NCBI GenBank assembly: GCA_013003285.1
Contig: JABDJY010000101.1
Span: 1-6,013, forward strand
DNA: 6,013 bases
Origin: Alphaproteobacteria bacterium
GTDB lineage: Bacteria > Pseudomonadota > Alphaproteobacteria > UBA6615
Reading direction: 5' to 3'
The position numbers and the translations under genes are program-made. The notes under the pieces were generated by a model. That model was not told the DNA's origin and made no database searches. It was given only the letters and a program-made list of their open reading frames with translations. Below, piece by piece: positions 1-5,325 of this stretch. The stretch's first letter is position 1; every line of letters starts with the position of its first letter.

Positions 1-383
1 TGGCGGCGACAACGATAGCGTCCGCGGCCCCGTCTGCGACAGCACAACCGTCCCTGGCCGCGCAGACCGGCAGCTGGGTCTGCTTGCCCGACGACAAGAC
101 AGCCCCCCAAGTCTTCGTCGATTTCGAAGAAAATATCTATCGCCGTTGCGACCAGAATATCTGTTCGCAATATGAAATTCTTGCCGTCCGGCAAAAGCCG
201 GACGCCACCGAGATTTCATTCAGCCCAACCGCAATATTCAGCGCCGACGATGCCGGCGGCCGCTACCAGGAATCATTGAAATTCGGCGACGCGATTCTCA
301 CCACGTCGGGAGCGTGCACATTCCGTAGCGACGAACCCGAACCGGACGCGTTTGAAAGAGAAGAGATGCGCAACCGCAGCTGA
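1..383 (+). CDS. Hypothetical exported small protein, 5' partial
   Basis: The frame is open from base 3 to a TGA at 381-383, giving 126 visible residues; the start codon lies left of the window. The visible N-terminal stretch is rich in Ala, Thr and Ser and ends in ATAQPSLAAQ, which resembles the end of a Sec signal peptide with possible cleavage after ATA or LAA (inference). The remainder is acidic and polar, with four cysteines at visible residues 27, 49, 54 and 105 that could form two disulfides in the periplasm. A TTG at 84 could be called as a start, but it lies after the signal-like segment and would drop it, so the longer open frame is preferred. I do not recognise a family. It converges with the BON-domain gene, with 22 bases between their stop codons. 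Confidence 0.6.
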   Translation, partial: AATTIASAAPSATAQPSLAAQTGSWVCLPDDKTAPQVFVDFEENIYRRCDQNICSQYEILAVRQKPDATEISFSPTAIFSADDAGGRYQESLKFGDAILTTSGACTFRSDEPEPDAFEREEMRNRS

Positions 384-405
384 CCGCATTCGGTCTCGCT
401 CGTGC

Positions 406-1023
406 TTACGGCCGAACGATCGCGTAATTCACCACTTTTGCAACGCCGTCCCGAGCCTCGATCGTCGCCACCGCCTTATCGAGTTCATTCTGCGACCGGG
501 CGCGGCCGAGCAGATAAGCGGTGCTGAAGGAATCGACAGCGGTGCGGAAGTTGACGTCGGCGACCCCGCGGGTGCCGATCAAGTCCACCCCGACTTTGGT
601 GTTGAGCAGCAACACATCTTTCCAATCGAGTAATTCTGCTTTCTGCTTTTCCTGATCTTCGGCGCTCATAAAGGTGACATGCCAGAGGAGTTCCTTGATC
701 CCCTCGACGGCCTTTACTTTGGCGCTAAAGTCGTTGAACAAGGCTTCGTCATCGAAGATGCCGGTGACCAGCAACCGTTGCTCGTAGATTTCCGTCGAGG
801 CCTTCAAGGTGGTGTATTCAACCATGATGGCGTTCACATCGACTACGATGCGATTATCGATGGCGATGTCCTGGGCGCTGCGGGCCTCGATGGCGCGATC
901 GATCAAGGTTTTTGGAGCTAGTAAAATATCGCTCAACTGGGCGTGTACCGGCGGCGGCGTAACCGATGCGCCGGCAAACAATCCCACAACAAAGATCAGA
1001 ATAAAAAATCCTCGTTTCATCAT
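406..1023 (-). CDS. Periplasmic protein with two BON domains
   Basis: This encodes a 205-aa exported protein. The N-terminus is a clear Sec signal peptide: MMKR, a hydrophobic core at about residues 5-20, then PPPVHA with likely cleavage after Ala28. The mature part fits two BON domains, at about residues 55-118 (VTGIFDDEALFNDF then a VEGIKEL segment) and about 138-203 (KVGVDLIG, then YLLGRARSQNELDKA and DGVAKVVNYAI). This is the usual BON pattern of a G-containing strand, a helix and a GV..V.N strand. BON proteins of the OsmY/DolP type act in the periplasm or at the outer membrane in envelope stability and bind phospholipid surfaces; which role applies here is not shown. The start is the first ATG of an ATGATG pair, preceded by GGAG nine bases upstream. 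The frame stays open a further 72 codons upstream, but that stretch has no credible start and would bury the signal peptide. Confidence 0.85.
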   Translation of the reverse strand: MMKRGFFILIFVVGLFAGASVTPPPVHAQLSDILLAPKTLIDRAIEARSAQDIAIDNRIVVDVNAIMVEYTTLKASTEIYEQRLLVTGIFDDEALFNDFSAKVKAVEGIKELLWHVTFMSAEDQEKQKAELLDWKDVLLLNTKVGVDLIGTRGVADVNFRTAVDSFSTAYLLGRARSQNELDKAVATIEARDGVAKVVNYAIVRP

Positions 1024-1037
1024 CTCTCTTTGCTCCA

Positions 1038-1056
1038 AATATAAATAATAAGCATA
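1038..1056 (-). promoter_or_regulatory. AT-rich block, possible -10 region for the BON gene
   Basis: Read on the minus strand this block contains TATGCT (1056-1051) directly followed by TATTAT (1050-1045), both close to the TATAAT consensus, 22 to 33 bases before the BON start codon. No convincing -35 box was found at the right distance, so it may depend on an activator or an alternative sigma factor, or not be a promoter. Confidence 0.25.
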
Positions 1057-1198
1057 GCCCGAATCGCGTTGTGACAGCCTAGAGCAGTGCTGCGACAGAT
1101 TGAACCGCCAAATAATGGCGAAAACAGGCCGTACAAATACGGTCCGGCCCGCTTCATCTGATGTCGCGGACGCCAGCCGAAAGGCTGTTATAGGTGTC

Positions 1199-1211
1199 GG
1201 CCAAGTTGGCC
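1199..1211. repeat. Perfect inverted repeat GGCCAA-g-TTGGCC
   Basis: Six-base arms (1199-1204 and 1206-1211) surround a single central base. The symmetry suits a dimeric repressor or activator site rather than a transcript hairpin, because the one-base loop is too short. It lies about 175 bases upstream of the BON start and 200 bases upstream of the hydrolase start. A 6-bp palindrome can also arise by chance in GC-rich DNA. Confidence 0.3.
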
Positions 1212-1284
1212 TGCACAACGGCCGCTCCCACCGCGCCAACTTTATGATCCTTTAAACAGGCGCAACAAGATTTTCGCCGAGGAC

Positions 1285-1314
1285 TTCCACAATTATGAGA
1301 CTTTTCACTATACT
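1285..1314 (+). promoter_or_regulatory. Possible promoter for the CocE-like hydrolase gene
   Basis: A good -10 match, TATACT (1309-1314), lies in an AT-rich patch. A weak -35-like TTCCAC (1285-1290) sits 18 bases upstream. An overlapping TACAAT (1314-1319) is an alternative -10. Transcription would begin near 1321, leaving about 90 bases of leader before the GTG start. The -35 match is poor, so the call is tentative. Confidence 0.3.
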
Positions 1315-1322
1315 ACAATTCA

Positions 1323-1337
1323 GCTACAGCTTGTAGC
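1323..1337. promoter_or_regulatory. Inverted repeat GCTACA-gct-TGTAGC, candidate operator
   Basis: The perfect 6-bp arms (1323-1328 and 1332-1337) and 3-base spacer fall just downstream of the proposed -10, at about +3 to +17 if transcription starts near 1321. That is a classic place for a repressor operator. As RNA it could also form a short leader hairpin. There is no regulator gene in the window to pair it with. Confidence 0.35.
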
Positions 1338-1398
1338 ATCGCAAGCATCCCAAGCCGATCACGGCAGCAACAAATTCCAACGCCAATACAGAGCCACC

Positions 1399-1408
1399 GA
1401 GGGGGAAG
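1399..1408 (+). promoter_or_regulatory. Ribosome binding site supporting a GTG start
   Basis: A purine-rich GAGGGGGAAG ends three bases before the GTG at 1412, with the run of five G centred about eight bases upstream. It supports GTG 1412 over the next in-frame ATG at 1502, which has no comparable site and would remove the first 30 residues. Confidence 0.65.
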
Positions 1409-1411
1409 AAC

Positions 1412-3217
1412 GTGGAAAAAGCATTAAAAGTCTACGCCAAGGACGCCAAGCGGAAGAACAAATATCTCGATAAACAGTCGTGGACCAACATTTGGGACGG
1501 CATGCGCATCGACTGGGATGTGCCGATCAAGATGGATGATGGCGTGGTGTTGCGTTGCGATGTCTATCGCCCGATCGAAGACGGCAAGTACCCCGTCATC
1601 ATGACATACGGTCCGTACGGCAAGTTCCTCCATTTCGAGGATTTGTACACCGAGCAATGGGACATTATGTGCAGAGAACATCCGGACGTGCCGGCCAACT
1701 CGACCAACAAGTACCAAAATTGGGAGGTTGTCGATCCCGAAAAATGGGTACCCGATGGTTATGTCTGCATCCGCGTCGATTCCCGTGGCGCCGGCCGCTC
1801 TCCCGGTGTGATCGACATTTGGTCGCTGCGCGAAGCCCAAGATCTGGCGATCTGTGTCGATTGGGCAGGTGTTCAGGAATGGTCGAACGGTAAAGTTGGG
1901 CTCAACGGCATTTCCTACTACGCGGAAAATCAATGGCAGTGCGCAGCCCTGCAGCCCAAGCATCTCGCAGCGATCTGTCCGTGGGAAGGCGCCGCCGATT
2001 TCTACCGCGACATGGCGCATCACGGCGGCATTTTCTGCAACGGATTTTCCTACGACTGGCCGCTGCACCAGGTCTATTCGGTGCAACATGGCAAAGGCTC
2101 TAACGGTTTCCAATCGCGCCTCAACGGGCACTGGGTATCCGGTCCGCCGACCCTGAGCGAAGAAGAACTCGGCCGTAACCGCAACGATTTCTACGAAGAG
2201 AACTTGAAGCGCAAACTCGACACCGACGAATATTGGCAATCGCGCATGCCCGATTGGGACAAAGTCGAAGTGCCGATCCTGTCGACCGGCAACTGGGGCG
2301 GCCAGGGTCTGCACCCGCGCGGCAACTTCGAAGGCTTTGTACGAGCGAAATCGAAAGAGAAGTATCTTGAGGTTCACGGCATCGAGCACTGGACCGAGTT
2401 CTATACGGATTATGGCGTCGAACTGCAGAAGAAGTTCTTCGGACACTATCTAAAAGGCGAGGATACCGGCTGGAAGCGGCAACCCAAGGTGCAATTGCAG
2501 ATCCGCCACGTCGACGGCTCGTTCGTGGAACGCCGCGAGAAGGAATGGCCCCTCAAGCGTACAAAATGGACCCGCTACTTCCTCGACGCCGGCGACCAGT
2601 CCCTGGCGACGTCGGCGCCGAAACGCGACGCAAAAGTCACCTATGGCGGCTTTAGCGAGGGTGTGACCTTCACCACCCCGCCCTTGAAGCGCGACATGGA
2701 AATCACCGGTCCGATCGCGTCCAAGCTATGGGTTTCTTCGGCAACCGCCGACGCCGATCTATTCCTCGTCGTGCGCGCCTTTACGCAAGATATGGAAGAA
2801 ATCGTCTTCCAGGGCGCCCTCGACCCGCACACGCCAATAGCCCAAGGCTGGCTGCGCGTTTCGCATCGCAAGCTCGACGAAGAACTCAGCCTGCCCTACC
2901 GCCCCTATCATACCCATGACGAAGAGCAGCCGTTGAAACCGGGCCAGGTCTACGAAGTGGATGTGGAAGTGTGGCCGACCTGCGTGGTGTTGCCGGCGGG
3001 AACCCGCCTCGCCTTTTCGGTGCGCGGCAAGGATTACGTCTATCCGGGCGACTCCTATATGGACACGCCCATCGGCAAGTGGACCGGCTGCGCCGTGTTC
3101 CGTCATGACGATCCCCGCGATCGTCCGGCCGATGTGTTCGGTGGCGACGTTACATTACACACCGGCCCGAAACGGCGGTCTCACGTTCTGCTGCCGATCA
3201 TTCCTGACGAAAAATAA
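1412..3217 (+). CDS. CocE/NonD-family alpha/beta hydrolase (S15-like)
   Basis: This 601-aa protein has the layout of the CocE/NonD and X-Pro dipeptidyl-peptidase (S15) hydrolases, which cleave esters or amides with a Ser-His-Asp triad. Residues about 35-345 form the alpha/beta-hydrolase part. It includes TYGPYGK (65-71; Tyr69 matches the oxyanion-hole Tyr), RVDSRGAGRSPG (121-132) and the nucleophile elbow GLNGISYYAENQW (163-175; Ser168). GIEHWTEF (323-330) carries the likely catalytic His326. Residues about 385-597 form the C-terminal jelly-roll domain (PepX_C-like), with ATADADLFLVVRAF near 444-457 and a VLPAGTRLAFSVRG segment at 526-539. The usual GGWxD motif holding the catalytic Asp reads GNWGGQG (293-299), so the acid residue is not where expected. 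No signal peptide is present, so a cytoplasmic location is likely. The substrate is unknown; cocaine esterase and acyl-amino-acid-ester hydrolase labels would be over-specific. It appears to be monocistronic, ending at a strong terminator. Confidence 0.9.
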   Translation: MEKALKVYAKDAKRKNKYLDKQSWTNIWDGMRIDWDVPIKMDDGVVLRCDVYRPIEDGKYPVIMTYGPYGKFLHFEDLYTEQWDIMCREHPDVPANSTNKYQNWEVVDPEKWVPDGYVCIRVDSRGAGRSPGVIDIWSLREAQDLAICVDWAGVQEWSNGKVGLNGISYYAENQWQCAALQPKHLAAICPWEGAADFYRDMAHHGGIFCNGFSYDWPLHQVYSVQHGKGSNGFQSRLNGHWVSGPPTLSEEELGRNRNDFYEENLKRKLDTDEYWQSRMPDWDKVEVPILSTGNWGGQGLHPRGNFEGFVRAKSKEKYLEVHGIEHWTEFYTDYGVELQKKFFGHYLKGEDTGWKRQPKVQLQIRHVDGSFVERREKEWPLKRTKWTRYFLDAGDQSLATSAPKRDAKVTYGGFSEGVTFTTPPLKRDMEITGPIASKLWVSSATADADLFLVVRAFTQDMEEIVFQGALDPHTPIAQGWLRVSHRKLDEELSLPYRPYHTHDEEQPLKPGQVYEVDVEVWPTCVVLPAGTRLAFSVRGKDYVYPGDSYMDTPIGKWTGCAVFRHDDPRDRPADVFGGDVTLHTGPKRRSHVLLPIIPDEK

Positions 3218-3243
3218 GTCGCGATCAGGAACGCCTAACGTTC

Positions 3244-3278
3244 AAAGGGCTGCGGTGGCGATCACCGCGGCCCTTTTT
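3244..3278 (+). terminator. Rho-independent terminator after the hydrolase
   Basis: AAAGGGCTGCGGTG (3244-3257) pairs with CACCGCGGCCCTTT (3263-3276) around a 5-base loop. The stem is 14 bp with one G-U pair, and the 3' arm runs into TTTTT (3274-3278). It begins 27 bases after the hydrolase stop and ends just before the stop codon of the convergent dehydrogenase. Read leftward, the stem is followed by only CCCTTT then G, so it is stronger for the plus strand but may also stop minus-strand transcripts. Confidence 0.9.
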
Positions 3279-3280
3279 CG

Positions 3281-4171
3281 TTAGTCATCGCTTGTTTGAA
3301 TGACACGCCAGGCGGCGAGCAATACGCCTTCGCGCTCACCCCAGCCATCGGCCACCGCTGCCTCATAGCTCGCCGATGCGGCATCCGTTACCGGCGCGGC
3401 GATGCCCTGGCCGGCGGCGACGCTGCTCATCAGCCGCAGATCCTTCGCCATGCCGGCCATGCTGAAGGCGGCGCCGTCGGGCCGCTCGCCTTTGACCACA
3501 TCGACAATGCGCGGCAGCCGCCCGGGCGCCACTTTGATGGTGCCCGAGGTGTCGCCCAATATATCGGCGGCTTGCACCAGATCGATACCCGCCTTGTCGG
3601 CAATCGCCAGGGCCTCGCCGACCGCTTCCCAATAGACCACCAGCGGCAAATTTACCGCCAGCTTCATGGCCGCGCCCGCGCCCACCGGACCCACATGGTC
3701 GAGGCGCCGGCAAAGCTGCTCCAACACCGGGCGCGCGGCCTCCACAACTTCGGCCTCGCCACCGGCCAAGCCCAGCAATTGTCCATTCAAGGCCGGTTGC
3801 ACACTGCCGCCCACCGGGCATTCCAGAAAACGACCGCCGGCCTCGGCAACGCCCTTTGCGATCCTCACGACGGTGTCGGGCCGGATTGTGCTCATCTCGA
3901 TGATCAACGTGCCACCGAGATCGGCCGACAGTAGCCCAGCTTCGCCCTCATAGACCGAGGCGATGGCGTCATCGTCGATCACCATGGAAATCACCACATC
4001 GCAGCCGGCCGCCAGGGCCGCCGGGTTGGTGGCAAAGGCCGCCCCCTGTTCGAGCAGATCGTGGGTCCGCTCATAGGTGCGGTTCCAGACCGACAGCTTG
4101 CGGCCTTCCTTGATCAACCGCTCGCCCATTGCCGAGCCCATATTCCCCGTTCCACAGATGCCAATACGCAT
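3281..4171 (-). CDS. NAD(P)-dependent beta-hydroxyacid dehydrogenase (3-HIBDH family)
   Basis: This 296-aa protein, of typical family length, should oxidise a short beta-hydroxyacid or reduce the matching semialdehyde in the cytoplasm. The N-terminal Rossmann domain starts with GICGTGNMGSAMG (4-16; Gly7, Gly9, Gly12). VWNRT (28-32) follows, where Arg31 suggests NADP(H) preference. The substrate loop is ECPVGGSVQPALNGQL (117-132), where most relatives have a DAPVSGG form. The helical C-terminal domain carries GAGAAMKLAVNLP (164-176) with catalytic Lys170 and the conserved Asn174, plus AKDLRLM (242-248). The start ATG at 4171 is chosen because GGAGG lies five bases upstream and the glycine-rich motif starts at residue 4, as is usual; the frame extends 36 codons further to 4279 without support. 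It is divergent from the cupin operon and convergent with the hydrolase. Tartronate-semialdehyde, 3-hydroxyisobutyrate or a novel substrate are all possible. Confidence 0.9.
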   Translation of the reverse strand: MRIGICGTGNMGSAMGERLIKEGRKLSVWNRTYERTHDLLEQGAAFATNPAALAAGCDVVISMVIDDDAIASVYEGEAGLLSADLGGTLIIEMSTIRPDTVVRIAKGVAEAGGRFLECPVGGSVQPALNGQLLGLAGGEAEVVEAARPVLEQLCRRLDHVGPVGAGAAMKLAVNLPLVVYWEAVGEALAIADKAGIDLVQAADILGDTSGTIKVAPGRLPRIVDVVKGERPDGAAFSMAGMAKDLRLMSSVAAGQGIAAPVTDAASASYEAAVADGWGEREGVLLAAWRVIQTSDD

Positions 4172-4176
4172 GCCAG

Positions 4177-4181
4177 CCTCC
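4177..4181 (-). promoter_or_regulatory. Ribosome binding site of the dehydrogenase gene
   Basis: On the minus strand GGAGG ends five bases before the ATG at 4171. It settles the start at 4171 rather than the longer in-frame opening at 4279. Confidence 0.75.
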
Positions 4182-4324
4182 AGTTTCGATTTATTTCGCG
4201 CGTTTATTTTTCTCGCGCTCAGGTCCAAGTTTCGTCTTAGCCAATGCGCCGCGACGGGTCCAGGCAATGGTAGAGACATTCGGGCGACCTATGACACAAT
4301 GGCGGCGAAGTTCGCACGCAGATC

Positions 4325-4329
4325 AGGGA
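4325..4329 (+). promoter_or_regulatory. Ribosome binding site of the cupin gene
   Basis: AGGGA lies seven bases before the ATG at 4337, followed by an A-rich spacer. It is the first translation start of the three-gene operon. The 165-base gap upstream, shared with the divergent dehydrogenase, must contain promoters for both directions, but no box pair there was convincing. Confidence 0.5.
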
Positions 4330-4336
4330 CAAAATA

Positions 4337-4912
4337 ATGAAAACCATCGACATCTCGCCGGATGAAATGCAGCGCTATATTGCACGCTATTCGGAATTAA
4401 CCCCCAACAAGGCGCGCACCGCCGGCAATATTCCGCCCGAGGCGCGCGAGATGATGACCGCGCGGGAAACCAAGACGGTGATCGCCCATGAAGGCGCCAA
4501 GGCGACGCCGTGGGGCGATGGTCCCATTCCGGGACCGGAGAAATTCGCCGTCGTGATTGCCGAGTGCGAACCCGGCAACGGTCCCGGCCTGCATGTGCAT
4601 GGCAACACCACCGAGACCTTTACCTGTATCAAGGGCCGGTTTCGCATCGAATGGGGCGACGAGGGCCAGCATTCGACCGAGCTCAACCTATTCGACACCA
4701 TTTCCGTGCCGCCCGGCGTCATGCGCCGTTTCCACAATATCAGCGACGAGAGCGGGCTGCTCTATGTGATCCTACAAAGCGGCGAGCGCGGCTTGGGCGA
4801 TGTGGAATATCCGCCGAAAATGCTCGACGAATTGCAAAGCAAGTTCGGCCCGGAAATCGTCAAAGAACTCGAGGATGTGGGCTATTCGTTCCGCGCCGGG
4901 CTCGACGGATAA
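4337..4912 (+). CDS. Single-domain cupin protein
   Basis: This 191-aa cytoplasmic protein has one cupin beta-barrel at about residues 68-150, flanked by an N-terminal helical extension (1-45) and a C-terminal tail (151-191). Cupin motif 1 is clear: GPGLHVHGNTTETFTCIKG (82-100), with His86, His88 and Glu93 as metal ligands. Motif 2 reads DTISVPPGVMRRFHN (120-134). The third His, expected three residues after the motif glycine, is Arg130, though a His occurs at 133 next to the conserved Asn134. Metal binding may therefore differ from classic cupins, or His133 may compensate (inference). Cupins of this size include dioxygenases, isomerases and small-molecule-binding proteins, so the reaction cannot be named. 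It heads an operon with the NTF2-like and SDR genes, 17 bases before the next start. Confidence 0.88.
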   Translation: MKTIDISPDEMQRYIARYSELTPNKARTAGNIPPEAREMMTARETKTVIAHEGAKATPWGDGPIPGPEKFAVVIAECEPGNGPGLHVHGNTTETFTCIKGRFRIEWGDEGQHSTELNLFDTISVPPGVMRRFHNISDESGLLYVILQSGERGLGDVEYPPKMLDELQSKFGPEIVKELEDVGYSFRAGLDG

Positions 4913-4929
4913 CGCAACGGAAGTCGACC

Positions 4930-5313
4930 ATGAATGAACAAGCCGACGACCGGCAACAAATCGAAACAGCGGTCACTCGCTATTTCGATGGGCTCTATAA
5001 CAGCAACGGCGAGGATATCCGGGCGACTTTTCATCCGGACTCCAAAATCACCGGCTTCATGAGCAGTAGCGGGGAAATGTCGGTGATGGATTTCGAGGAA
5101 TTCGTTACCTTCGTCGAAGCTCAAACCTCGCGCGCCTCGGCTGACGAGCCCTATGAGTTGGAAATCGCCGCCATCGATATTGCCGGGCAAGTGGCAACCG
5201 CGAAGCTCCTCGACCGCTATCTCAACATCCGCTTCACCGACTATTTGTCGCTGGTGAAGGACGATAAGGGCTGGCGGGTCTACAACAAACTCTGGCACGC
5301 CGAGCCGCTCTAG
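4930..5313 (+). CDS. NTF2-like / putative lumazine-binding family protein
   Basis: This 127-aa protein matches the SnoaL/NTF2-like cone fold, most closely the Lumazine_bd_2 type as I recognise it. It opens with an N-terminal helix, IETAVTRYFDGLYNSNGEDI (11-30). FHPDSKITGF (34-43) and an MDFEEFVTFV helix (53-62) follow. The C-terminal sheet has IDIAGQVATAKLLDRY (82-97), FTDYLSLVKDDKGW (102-115) and YNKLWH (118-123). Members are small cytoplasmic proteins that bind or transform small molecules; the lumazine label is a family name, and ligand binding is not demonstrated for most. The ATG at 4930 is preceded by GGAAG six bases upstream. The same frame is open farther left to 4510, but that part runs inside the cupin gene in another frame and is a shadow. 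It is the middle gene of the operon. Confidence 0.82.
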   Translation: MNEQADDRQQIETAVTRYFDGLYNSNGEDIRATFHPDSKITGFMSSSGEMSVMDFEEFVTFVEAQTSRASADEPYELEIAAIDIAGQVATAKLLDRYLNIRFTDYLSLVKDDKGWRVYNKLWHAEPL

Positions 5314-5317
5314 GAGG
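5312..5317 (+). promoter_or_regulatory. Shine-Dalgarno overlapping the upstream stop codon
   Basis: AGGAGG at 5312-5317 shares two bases with the TAG stop (5311-5313) of the NTF2-like gene and sits eight bases before the ATG at 5326. The perfect consensus and overlap suggest efficient, translationally coupled expression of the SDR gene. Confidence 0.75.
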
Positions 5318-5325
5318 CCACCGAC

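Larger units (their letters stand above)
1024..1411. other. Intergenic region between divergent genes
   Basis: This 388-base gap separates the divergent BON-domain and hydrolase starts, so it should hold promoters for both. It is more AT-rich than the neighbouring genes at 1038-1056 (next to the BON start) and around 1290-1320. It contains two perfect inverted repeats (1199-1211 and 1323-1337), annotated separately. I see no supported gene in it: the open frame running leftward from a TTG at 1239 has no homologous-looking content or ribosome binding site. No tRNA-like fold or tandem repeat was noticed. Confidence 0.6.

Noticed and set aside
382..395. GACCG-catt-CGGTC hairpin between the two convergent stop codons
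   Set aside because: The stem is only 5 bp with no T-run on either side, so it does not qualify as an intrinsic terminator.
1024..1239. N-terminal extension of the BON protein to a TTG at 1239
   Set aside because: It would place 72 residues before an excellent signal peptide, and the ATG at 1023 already has a Shine-Dalgarno match.
1424..2446. 340-codon open frame on the minus strand
   Set aside because: It lies wholly inside the hydrolase gene, which has clear family motifs, and its translation shows no domain or ribosome binding site. It is an antisense shadow of GC-rich codon use.
3296..3934. 212-codon open frame on the plus strand
   Set aside because: It is antisense to the beta-hydroxyacid dehydrogenase, and the translation is low in recognisable structure.
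4172..4279. N-terminal extension of the dehydrogenase
   Set aside because: The GGAGG before 4171 and the glycine-rich motif at residue 4 fit the short form; the extension has no family match.
4172..4336. Promoter boxes in the dehydrogenase/cupin divergent gap
   Set aside because: Promoters must be near, but the possible boxes (for example TTGGAC on the minus strand) match consensus too poorly at the required spacing to call.
4510..4929. Upstream part of the open frame that contains the NTF2-like gene
   Set aside because: It overlaps the cupin gene in a different frame and is rich in Arg with no domain; it would give a false fusion protein.
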